Source of the DNA: Acidobacteriota bacterium
Lineage (GTDB): Bacteria; Acidobacteriota; Vicinamibacteria; Vicinamibacterales; UBA2999
Direction: 5' to 3'
Length of the DNA stretch: 63,620 nt
Assembly (NCBI GenBank): GCA_016184455.1
Contig: JACPCS010000108.1
Span: 1-63,620 of the forward strand
Under the pieces are notes generated by a model. It did not search any database. It was not told the origin of the DNA and worked only from the letters and a program-made list of their open reading frames with translations. Both the position numbers and the translations under genes were made by a program. This document shows, in pieces, positions 17,909 to 24,909 of the stretch. Numbering within the stretch: the first letter of the stretch is position 1; each line of letters starts with the position of its first letter.

Positions 17909-17936
17909 GGTCCGGCTGAAGCCGGACGCTACGTAC
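17909..17936 (+). repeat. REP-like palindrome, short form
   Basis: GTCCGGCTgaAGCCGGAC gctacgtac. It lies between the convergent alkB and L,D-transpeptidase genes and its cgtac tail supplies the stop codon of the latter. Confidence 0.85.
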
Positions 17937-18657
17937 GGCTCTGGTTCCCGCAGCCGTTCAGGAACCTTGAACGCGCGAGCCAGTCGTCGTCCGGGTAGTA
18001 GGAGAAGATCACACCGCCGCCGCGGATGGTGTCGATGAGCGGCCGGGCGATCTCGTCGCGCACCGCCGGGCATCCCCAGCTCCGGCCGATGCGTCCCTGC
18101 GCGGCGGCGAGCGACCGATCGACGTAGGGCGCGCCGTGCACCACGATCGCGCGTTCGCGCGCGCGTCCGTTGAATCCCGGCTCGAGGCCGTCGAGCCGCA
18201 GCGAGTAGCCGTTGTTGCCGACGTACGTATCACCAGTCACGAAGAGGCCGAGACTCGACTGGCGGCTGTTCATCGCGTCCGAAAACCGCGTCGCCATGTT
18301 CTCGCCGGTGTTGCGTCCATGCGCCACCAGCTCTCTGTAGAGCAGCTTGCCGCCGCCGTTCAGATCGAACACCCAGAGCCGCGGCTCGACAGAGGGGCGC
18401 GAGTAATCGATGACGGTCAGCGTGCGCGGACGCGCCATGGCGCCGCTTCTTGTCGCGCACTGCACCGCGCCGACCGCCAGTTGCAACACGTTCGGCGAGA
18501 TGCCGCCCACGGCGGAGACGCTCAATACGGCTGAGCTTGTGGCGGCGCGCCCGGTCCGTGGCGCCGTCCGCTTGGTGCTCGGGGCGCCCGTGGCCGATTC
18601 CAACGGTAGAGCTGTGAAGCACAGCAAAGCTCCGAACCCGATGATGAGTGCTCGCAA
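17929..18657 (-). CDS. Murein L,D-transpeptidase catalytic domain protein (YkuD_2-like)
   Basis: This 242-residue protein has an N-terminal signal sequence (to about residue 24) and a catalytic domain of the second YkuD type. Landmarks are LVAHGRNTGE, IVVHGAPYVD (H174) and GRSWGCPAV, which holds the nucleophile C196. The enzyme should act in the periplasm, forming 3-3 cross-links or anchoring proteins to peptidoglycan. The last codons QSRT and the TAG stop are encoded by the adjacent REP-like repeat, so the native C-terminus has probably been trimmed or replaced. It is divergent from the sensor gene at 18803 across a 145-base gap. Confidence 0.8.
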   Translation of the reverse strand: MRALIIGFGALLCFTALPLESATGAPSTKRTAPRTGRAATSSAVLSVSAVGGISPNVLQLAVGAVQCATRSGAMARPRTLTVIDYSRPSVEPRLWVFDLNGGGKLLYRELVAHGRNTGENMATRFSDAMNSRQSSLGLFVTGDTYVGNNGYSLRLDGLEPGFNGRARERAIVVHGAPYVDRSLAAAQGRIGRSWGCPAVRDEIARPLIDTIRGGGVIFSYYPDDDWLARSRFLNGCGNQSRT

Positions 18658-18802
18658 GAAACCCTAACCTCTTGGGAAGACGAAAGTTGACCGTTCATCT
18701 TAAGAGGCGTCCGGGTCGCGACTCAAGCGCGGCCGTTCGGCCCGGGAACGAATTCGTAATCGGGTTCCTCGAAAAGCTCAGCGCTCCGGGGGATACTGAA
18801 GT

Positions 18803-20023
18803 ATGGGGGTCGCCCTCGGCGTGTCGTTGGTCTACCTCATGGGCGCAACGACGTCGCTCGTGGCGGCTGCGACCATCCGGCGGCGGCGCACGGCGTCGGG
18901 CGCGACGCCGCTCGCTCTCATGCTCGCGGCAGCAGCGCTCTGGGCGCTAGGCGACGCCGTCGAGCTGCACGTGCCATCGGCCGCCGGCAAGCAGCTCGTC
19001 TCGCAAATCCAATACATCGGCATCGTCGCGGCGGCGCCGCTGTTCTTTCACGGCGCGATGGAGCTTGCGGGGCGCGCGGTGCCTCTGACGCCGCGCGTGC
19101 TCGCGCTCGTCTGGGGTGTGCCGCTGCTGTCGCTCGTGGCGGCCTGGACCAACTCGTGGCACCGGTGGCTGTGGACCGAGATCGTCCCGCCGTCGGGCGA
19201 ACTGCCATTCGCCGTCTATTACTACGGATGGTGGTTCTGGGTCCTGACGGCCCAGCACTATCTGCTGATGCTGGTGGCCACGGTCGTGCTGCTGCGCGGG
19301 ATGAAACGTGTGCGGCGACAGTTTCGGGTCGGAATGACCGCCGTCCTGGTGGCCGTCATCATTCCCTGGGTCGGCAACGCCGCCTACAACTTCAAGCTCG
19401 GACCCTGGCCGGGCCTCAACTATCTGACGCTCTCATTGAGCGTGAGCGGCACTCTGTTTGCGTGGGCGGTGCTGCGCGAAGGGCTGCTCGACGTGCTGCC
19501 GCGCGCACGCGAAGCGCTGCTCGAGCGTCTCGCAGACGGCGTCATCGTCTTCGATCAGGAGGGCGGCGTGCTGTTCGCCAACGAAACGGCCCGCAAGATG
19601 CTGCCGCTCGACCCCGCTCCGCTGGCGAGGACGCTCGGCCTGCCGTCGCTCGAAGGCCTCCCCGAACAGTGGCGGGCCGAAGTGTCGATCGACAGCGCCT
19701 CGGGTCAGCGGTGGCTCGACGTCGGTATCGAGCCAGTACGGGATCGATGGGGCGCTTTCGCAGGGCGCGTGGTCGTGGCGCGCGACGTCACGGTGCAGAA
19801 GGTGTTCGAGGACGAGCGCGAACAGCTGATTACGGAACTGCAGGAGGCGCTCAAGCAGGTCACCCAGCTCGAAGGGCTCCTGCCGATGTGCGCGCACTGC
19901 CGGAACGTGCGCGACGACCGCGGGTACTGGTCGCGGCTCGACGAGTTTCTCAGCAGCCGCGCGTCGGTCGAATTCACACACGCGATCTGTCCCGACTGCG
20001 CGCGCCGGCTGTACCCGTCATGA
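18803..20023 (+). CDS. 7TM/PAS sensor protein without kinase domain, C-terminal CxxC tail
   Basis: This 406-residue protein has seven hydrophobic helices in the first about 225 residues, matching the N-terminal 7TM domain of some histidine kinases (the NSWHRWLWTEI loop is typical). A PAS domain spans about 235-340 (LADGVIVFDQEGGVLFANE). A short coiled coil follows (EREQLITELQEALKQV). The chain then ends in LPMCAHCRNVRDDRGYW and ICPDCARRLYP; this two-CxxC tail is known from other PAS proteins and may bind metal or sense redox state. There is no DHp or ATPase domain, so it cannot autophosphorylate. It overlaps the next gene by four bases. Confidence 0.75.
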   Translation: MGVALGVSLVYLMGATTSLVAAATIRRRRTASGATPLALMLAAAALWALGDAVELHVPSAAGKQLVSQIQYIGIVAAAPLFFHGAMELAGRAVPLTPRVLALVWGVPLLSLVAAWTNSWHRWLWTEIVPPSGELPFAVYYYGWWFWVLTAQHYLLMLVATVVLLRGMKRVRRQFRVGMTAVLVAVIIPWVGNAAYNFKLGPWPGLNYLTLSLSVSGTLFAWAVLREGLLDVLPRAREALLERLADGVIVFDQEGGVLFANETARKMLPLDPAPLARTLGLPSLEGLPEQWRAEVSIDSASGQRWLDVGIEPVRDRWGAFAGRVVVARDVTVQKVFEDEREQLITELQEALKQVTQLEGLLPMCAHCRNVRDDRGYWSRLDEFLSSRASVEFTHAICPDCARRLYPS

Positions 20024-21504
20024 CGGCCGCGTACGACGAGTTTCTCGCCGCCTGGCCCGACTACGCGGGCACGGCAGCTGTCGACGCGCTGCGTGCGGCG
20101 GAGTATCGGCGCCTCGACGCGCAGCGGCACGTCTATCTCGATTACACGGGCGGCAGTCTCTATACGGAGTCGCAGGTGCGGGCGCATCTGGCGCTCCTCG
20201 GCGAGCGCGTGTTCGGCAACCCGCATTCAGCCAGCCCGACCTCGTCGGACATGACCGCGCTCGTCGAGAATGCCCGCCGCGCGGTGCTCGACTGGTTCAA
20301 CGCGCGCGGCCAGTACACGGCGATCTTCACGCAGAACGCGACGGCGGCGCTCAAGCACGTGGGCGAGTCGTATCCGTTCGGGCCGGGCGGCCACTACCTG
20401 CTCAGCGTCGACAATCACAACTCGGTGAACGGCATCCGGGAGTTCGCCACCGCAAAGGGCGCGTGCGTGAGCTATGCGCCGCTGGTCGCGCCGGAGCTGC
20501 GCATCGATCGCGCGCGCCTCGCGGACCTGCTCCGTAGGCCGGGTCCGCTCACGAGTGGAGCGGCGGACCCTGCGCCGAAGCTCTTCGCATTTCCGGCGCA
20601 GTCGAACTTCTCGGGCGTGAAGCACCCGCTGGAGCTCGTCGATGAGGCGCACACGCACGGGTGGGATGTGCTGCTCGACGCGGCGGCATTTGTACCGTCG
20701 AACCGCCTCGATCTCGAGCGCGTGCGGCCGGAGTTCGTGAGCATCTCCTTCTACAAGATGTTCGGCTATCCGACCGGCGTCGGCTGCCTTCTCGTCCGCA
20801 CGGACGCGCTGCCGACGCTGCACCGGCCGTGGTTTGCGGGTGGCACGGTGAACTTCGCGAGCGTGCACGCGCGCCAGCATCGGCTGGCGCCGGGTGAGGC
20901 GGGCTTCGAGGATGGCACGCTCAACTATCTCGCCATTCCGGCCGTCGAGATCGGGCTGCGCCACCTGTCGTCCGTCGGCATCGACACCATCCAGACGCGC
21001 GTGCGCTGTCTGACCGGATGGCTCCTGGCACAGCTCCTCGAGCTGCGCCACACCAACGGCCGGCCGATGGTGCGCATCTACGGACCCGTGACCACGGGCG
21101 ATCGCGGCGGCACCGTGACGATGAACTTCTACGACCCGGACGGCCACCTCCTCGACTACCGGCGGGTGGAGGAGCTGGCGAGCCGCGAGCGGATCTCGCT
21201 GCGGACCGGCTGCTTCTGCAACCCTGGCGCGGGCGAGGCGGCCGAGGGGCTCACCGACGACGACGTGATCGCGGCGATCGAGCAGAGCCCGGACCTCACG
21301 CTGCCGCGCTTCCTGCAGATCATCACGCACCGCGGCGGCAAGAGTGCGGGCGCCATCCGCGTCTCGTTCGGCATCGCGAGCAACTTCGCCGACGTCCACC
21401 GCTTCGTGCAGTTCGCGGCGGGCCTGCGCGATCAGACGCGCCTCGCGCTGGGCGAGGTGACCTTCGACATCGAGTCCTGCCGCGTGATCCGCGACGGGAG
21501 CTGA
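20020..21504 (+). CDS. Class V aminotransferase-fold PLP enzyme, MOCOS-like
   Basis: A 494-residue PLP enzyme related to the N-terminal domain of eukaryotic molybdenum-cofactor sulfurase and to cysteine desulfurases. The early LDYTGGSLY and FGNPHSASPTS motifs are typical of MOCOS, PLP Lys246 lies in SISFYKMFGYPTG, and the persulfide-type cysteines are in RTGCFCNPGAGE. It lacks the MOSC domain of full MOCOS. Residues about 171-186 (RRPGPLTSGAADPA) are encoded by an in-frame palindromic repeat and look like a surface-loop insertion. It starts within the stop of the sensor gene, so the two are coupled. Desulfurase activity is inferred from the cysteine and lysine. Confidence 0.78.
   Translation: MTAAYDEFLAAWPDYAGTAAVDALRAAEYRRLDAQRHVYLDYTGGSLYTESQVRAHLALLGERVFGNPHSASPTSSDMTALVENARRAVLDWFNARGQYTAIFTQNATAALKHVGESYPFGPGGHYLLSVDNHNSVNGIREFATAKGACVSYAPLVAPELRIDRARLADLLRRPGPLTSGAADPAPKLFAFPAQSNFSGVKHPLELVDEAHTHGWDVLLDAAAFVPSNRLDLERVRPEFVSISFYKMFGYPTGVGCLLVRTDALPTLHRPWFAGGTVNFASVHARQHRLAPGEAGFEDGTLNYLAIPAVEIGLRHLSSVGIDTIQTRVRCLTGWLLAQLLELRHTNGRPMVRIYGPVTTGDRGGTVTMNFYDPDGHLLDYRRVEELASRERISLRTGCFCNPGAGEAAEGLTDDDVIAAIEQSPDLTLPRFLQIITHRGGKSAGAIRVSFGIASNFADVHRFVQFAAGLRDQTRLALGEVTFDIESCRVIRDGS
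20533..20570 (+). repeat. In-frame palindromic insert in the aminotransferase gene
   Basis: cgtaggcc followed by GGGTCCGC ... GCGGACCC arms with a short loop. The same pieces (cgtaggccgggt and cggcggaccc) occur in frame inside the mrfB-like gene at 62624-62670, giving similar peptides (RRPG...AADPA). The reading frame is preserved in both. Confidence 0.75.
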
Positions 21505-21519
21505 GTCGGCGCCGCGAAC

Positions 21520-22473
21520 GTGAGAATCATCCTGTGCGGCCTGACCTTTCCCGCCGCGCGCGAGGCATTGGCCGCGCTGGTGCCGGACGCCGACGCGCTG
21601 GCGGTGGGCATCGCCGATCTGCCCGACGCGGTGCGCACGGCGGACGTGCTCATCCCGCTGATGGCGCGTCTCGACGGCCGCCTGCTGGCCGCCACGTCGG
21701 CCCGATTGGTTCAGCAGTGGGGCGTCGGTCTGGATGGCGTCGACGTTGCGGCCGCGACGGCCCGCGGCATTCGCGTCTGCAACGTGCCGAGCGATGCGAC
21801 ATTGAACGGCGAATCGACGGCCGAGCATGCGCTGTTGCTGATGCTCGGCGTCGCGCGCCGGCTGCGATCCTGCGCGCGGGTATTCCAGGAAGGTCTCTGG
21901 GGCGTCCCGCGTGGCGAGGCGCTCTTCGGGGGCGTGGCTCTGATCGTCGGGTTCGGCCGCGTCGGCAGGGCGCTCGCGCGGCGACTGCGTGCGATGGGTA
22001 TGTGCGTCGACGCCATTCGACGCGTTCCCGAGCCGGGAGAGGCCGAGCGCTGCGGCCTCCGTCACCTGGGCACGCCACACGATCTCATCCGCCTCGTCAA
22101 AGATGCCGATTTCGTGGTGTGCACTGCCGCGCCCGACAGCGGCGGCCGCGGCCTGATCGACGCCGCCGTCCTTCGGGCGATGAAGCCGACGGCGGTTCTC
22201 GTCAACGTCGGACGGGGAGCCGTCATCGATGAAGCCGCCCTCATCGCGGCCCTCGGCGACGGCACAATCGCCGGCGCGGGCCTCGACGTCTTCCAGGAGG
22301 AACCGCTGCCGCCCGGGCATCCATTCCTGTCGATGGAGAACGTCCTCGTCACGCCCCACGTCGCCGGTGTCACGCGCCAGAGCTACGAAGGGATCGCGGC
22401 CGTCGTCGCCGACAACGTGCGGCGGCTTCGAACCGGCGAGCCGTTTCGGTACTGCGTCAACCCTGCGCCTTGA
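21520..22473 (+). CDS. D-2-hydroxyacid dehydrogenase family protein
   Basis: A 317-residue NAD-dependent dehydrogenase. The coenzyme motif reads VGFGRVGRALA (about 148-158), the catalytic Arg is in LVNVGRGAVIDE, Glu in DVFQEEPLPPG and His in TPHVAGVTR; all three are present. Members reduce 2-keto acids such as hydroxypyruvate, glyoxylate or phosphoglycerate; the lack of an ACT domain argues against SerA. The start is GTG at 21520, 16 bases after the aminotransferase gene, so it may be in the same transcript. Cytosolic. Confidence 0.87.
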   Translation: MRIILCGLTFPAAREALAALVPDADALAVGIADLPDAVRTADVLIPLMARLDGRLLAATSARLVQQWGVGLDGVDVAAATARGIRVCNVPSDATLNGESTAEHALLLMLGVARRLRSCARVFQEGLWGVPRGEALFGGVALIVGFGRVGRALARRLRAMGMCVDAIRRVPEPGEAERCGLRHLGTPHDLIRLVKDADFVVCTAAPDSGGRGLIDAAVLRAMKPTAVLVNVGRGAVIDEAALIAALGDGTIAGAGLDVFQEEPLPPGHPFLSMENVLVTPHVAGVTRQSYEGIAAVVADNVRRLRTGEPFRYCVNPAP

Positions 22474-22474
22474 A

Positions 22475-24196
22475 TCAGACGAGCGGTCCCGGATTCTTCC
22501 GATAGCGGTTCACGATCGCATCGGCGGTCATGTACGCGAGCGCCTGGATCGTGAGCGTCGGGTTGAACCCGCTCATCGTCGGGAACGTCGAGCTGCCGAC
22601 GATGAACAGGTTCGGGATGTCCCAGCTCTGGCCGTAGCGGTTCACCACCGAGGTGGCCGGATCGCTCCCCATCCGCGTCCCGCCCTCGTGGTGCGCGCCC
22701 GGCGCGCCGGGGCCGAGCGGCGCCGGCCAGGCGCTCGTGGCGCCCATCGCGCGCGCCAGCTCGAGGAGTGTGCCGTGCAGGAACTCGATCCGGGCGACCT
22801 CGTTCGGCCGCCGCCAGTCGTAGGTGAGCCGCGGCGCAGGCAGTCCCCACTGATCGCGGACGTCCGGGTCGAGATCGATCGTCTGGTCGGCGTAGGGCAG
22901 GTTCTCGGTTTGGGCCACCAGTGCGGCGTGCCTGGCGAAGTACTTGGCCAGGAAGTCGCGGTACGCCGCGCCCCAGCGCGGCACGCCCGGCGGCGGCGTC
23001 ATGCTCATCGCCGCGCCGATCGGACCGGCCTCCAGGTCCGCCGGCGTGACGGAGATCTGCGCGCCACGGATGAACGGCAGCCCGCTGTGGTCGAAGTTGT
23101 CGGCGTTGAAGTCGTCCAGGCTGTGCTTCTGCGCGCTCGGCCCCATGTAGATGTTGACGAACCGATCGTCGAAGGTGGCGAACACGCGCGGGCTGATGTG
23201 CGCCATCACGTGCCTGCCGACCTGCCCGCTCGAGTTCGCGAGGCCGTTCGGGAACTTCGCCGTCCGCGACAGCAGCAGCAGCCGGGTGTTGTCGTAGATG
23301 AACGGCGCGAGCACGACCAGCTCCGCCTCGATCGTATTGTCGGATCCGTCCGGACCGTAGTAGGCGACACCGGTCACGCGGCCGCTCGCGTCGCTGTTGA
23401 CGCGGGAGCACATCGCGCCGGAGACCAGCTTGAAATTGCCGGTGGCGTCTGCTTCGGGAAGCTTGGTAACGAGGATGCTCGACTTCGCGCCGATGTGACA
23501 GCCGAACGCCTGACAGAAGCCGCAGTAGGTGCATGCCGGCCGGCCCTGATAGGGCCGCGACAGGATGGCGCGCGGCGTCGAGAAGGGGTGATAGCCCAGC
23601 TTCCGCGCGCCCGCGTCGAAGAGCACGCCCGATTGATCGGCGGCGAGCGGCGGCAGCGGATACTCGCGCCGGCGCGGCGCCTCGAACGGGTTCCCGCCCT
23701 CAATCTGGCGACCCTGGATGTTGCCGGCCTTGCCGGACACGCCGAGCTCGTACTCCGCGCGGTCGTAATAAGGCTCCACGTCGGCGTATGTCAGCGGCCA
23801 GTCAACGACCGACGAGTCGTCCGGGATCGCGCGCGCCCCGTAGCGCTCCATCGTCTGCGAGCGCACGCGAAAGTCGTCTTCGTGAAAGCGCCATGACACC
23901 GCGCCGTAATGGACGGTGCCGCCGCCAGCCTGGTTCCCGTAGTTCAGCACGGGGAGCGGCGTTGCCGGCGCGTTCGCGTTCGGGCGCCACGTGACGGGCT
24001 GGCGTCTGGTGCTCGGGCGCAGATCCTGCCGCTGGAAGTAGCGCAGCTCGTCGTGCGGCGTGAAGTCCGCCGTGGTGAGCCGGGGACCGCGCTCGAGGCC
24101 GATGACCTTCAGCCCCACTTTGCCGAGCTCGGCGGCCAGAATGCCGCCGACGGCGCCCATGCCGACGATGACGACGTCTGTCTTCTCGGTCGCCAT
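22475..24196 (-). CDS. GMC family oxidoreductase (gluconate 2-dehydrogenase large-subunit type)
   Basis: A 573-residue FAD-dependent oxidoreductase. The N-terminus holds the dinucleotide fold VVIVGMGAVGGILAAEL with LERG, and the C-terminus has HHEGGTRMGSDP and NLFIVGSSTFPTMSGFNPT, the standard GMC-C signature with its active-site region. A cysteine-rich stretch at about 224-235 (CTYCGFCQAFGC) suggests an iron-sulfur cluster, as in sorbitol and gluconate dehydrogenase large subunits. It follows its partner small subunit by three bases (24200-24880). No cytochrome c subunit is adjacent, so the electron exit is unknown. It lacks its own signal; export would be as a complex on the partner's Tat signal. 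It converges on the dehydrogenase gene. Confidence 0.85.
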   Translation of the reverse strand: MATEKTDVVIVGMGAVGGILAAELGKVGLKVIGLERGPRLTTADFTPHDELRYFQRQDLRPSTRRQPVTWRPNANAPATPLPVLNYGNQAGGGTVHYGAVSWRFHEDDFRVRSQTMERYGARAIPDDSSVVDWPLTYADVEPYYDRAEYELGVSGKAGNIQGRQIEGGNPFEAPRRREYPLPPLAADQSGVLFDAGARKLGYHPFSTPRAILSRPYQGRPACTYCGFCQAFGCHIGAKSSILVTKLPEADATGNFKLVSGAMCSRVNSDASGRVTGVAYYGPDGSDNTIEAELVVLAPFIYDNTRLLLLSRTAKFPNGLANSSGQVGRHVMAHISPRVFATFDDRFVNIYMGPSAQKHSLDDFNADNFDHSGLPFIRGAQISVTPADLEAGPIGAAMSMTPPPGVPRWGAAYRDFLAKYFARHAALVAQTENLPYADQTIDLDPDVRDQWGLPAPRLTYDWRRPNEVARIEFLHGTLLELARAMGATSAWPAPLGPGAPGAHHEGGTRMGSDPATSVVNRYGQSWDIPNLFIVGSSTFPTMSGFNPTLTIQALAYMTADAIVNRYRKNPGPLV

Positions 24197-24199
24197 GAC

Positions 24200-24880
24200 T
24201 TATGACCTGTTGCGCGCCTGCAGCTGCAGCCCGACGATCGGTGCGCGCGTGAACGCCTGACGGTTTTGCAGGTCAGACGAGGTGAACACGGCCTGCGCGC
24301 CCGGAAAACCGACCAGGCGCCAGCCCGCGAAGTCCCGGTTGCCGCCGTAAATCGGGTCGGCAAACATCCCTTCGATCGTGTGCGTGCGGATCGTCGTGAA
24401 GAACTCCTGCGCGGTCGGCCACGCAAACCCCGCGGCGGAACCGTCCTCGAGCGCCGCAATCACGCGATCCTGGCGGGGGGCATCGAGCCGGGCGAACGGC
24501 TCCTTGTATGTCGTGCGGCAGTATGCGTCGAGCTGCGCCAGCCCGCGCCGGTAGAAATCCTGCAGGTCGGCGTACGCGCCGGCGAGCGCGAGATCGATGT
24601 AGTTGAGCACGCCGGCATCGCGCGCGCCCGGTGTCCCCGGCGCGCCCGGCATCAACCGCTCGGTCAGTGCCGCGACGGCTGCGGCCTGATCGTGATTGAA
24701 GAAGGCGCCGTGCCGACTGTCGGTCGCGCGCGCCTGAGTGGCGGCAGGCGCGTGGGCCGCCTCCTGCTGTCCGGCGGTCCGTGCCTCGGCGTCGGGCGCG
24801 AGACCGGCACCGGCGACCGCCCCGGCACTCGCGGCGGCGCGGACGAGAAACGTGCGGCGAGTCGCGTCATGCGTGCTCAT
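24200..24880 (-). CDS. Gluconate 2-dehydrogenase subunit 3-like protein, Tat-exported
   Basis: A 226-residue protein beginning with a Tat signal (TRRTFLVRAAASAG, about 9-22), so the start was set at ATG 24880; a longer frame only adds upstream sequence. The mature part carries the subunit 3 signature FFNHDQAAAVAALTERLMPG, a GVLNYIDLALAG segment and GMFADPIYGGNRDFAGW. In characterised relatives this subunit escorts the FAD subunit through the Tat system and completes the complex. It precedes the GMC gene and is divergent from the S9 peptidase gene, with only 29 bases between the starts. Confidence 0.85.
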   Translation of the reverse strand: MSTHDATRRTFLVRAAASAGAVAGAGLAPDAEARTAGQQEAAHAPAATQARATDSRHGAFFNHDQAAAVAALTERLMPGAPGTPGARDAGVLNYIDLALAGAYADLQDFYRRGLAQLDAYCRTTYKEPFARLDAPRQDRVIAALEDGSAAGFAWPTAQEFFTTIRTHTIEGMFADPIYGGNRDFAGWRLVGFPGAQAVFTSSDLQNRQAFTRAPIVGLQLQARNRS

Positions 24881-24909
24881 GGCGCGAAGGATAGCACTAT
24901 AGTCGGGAC

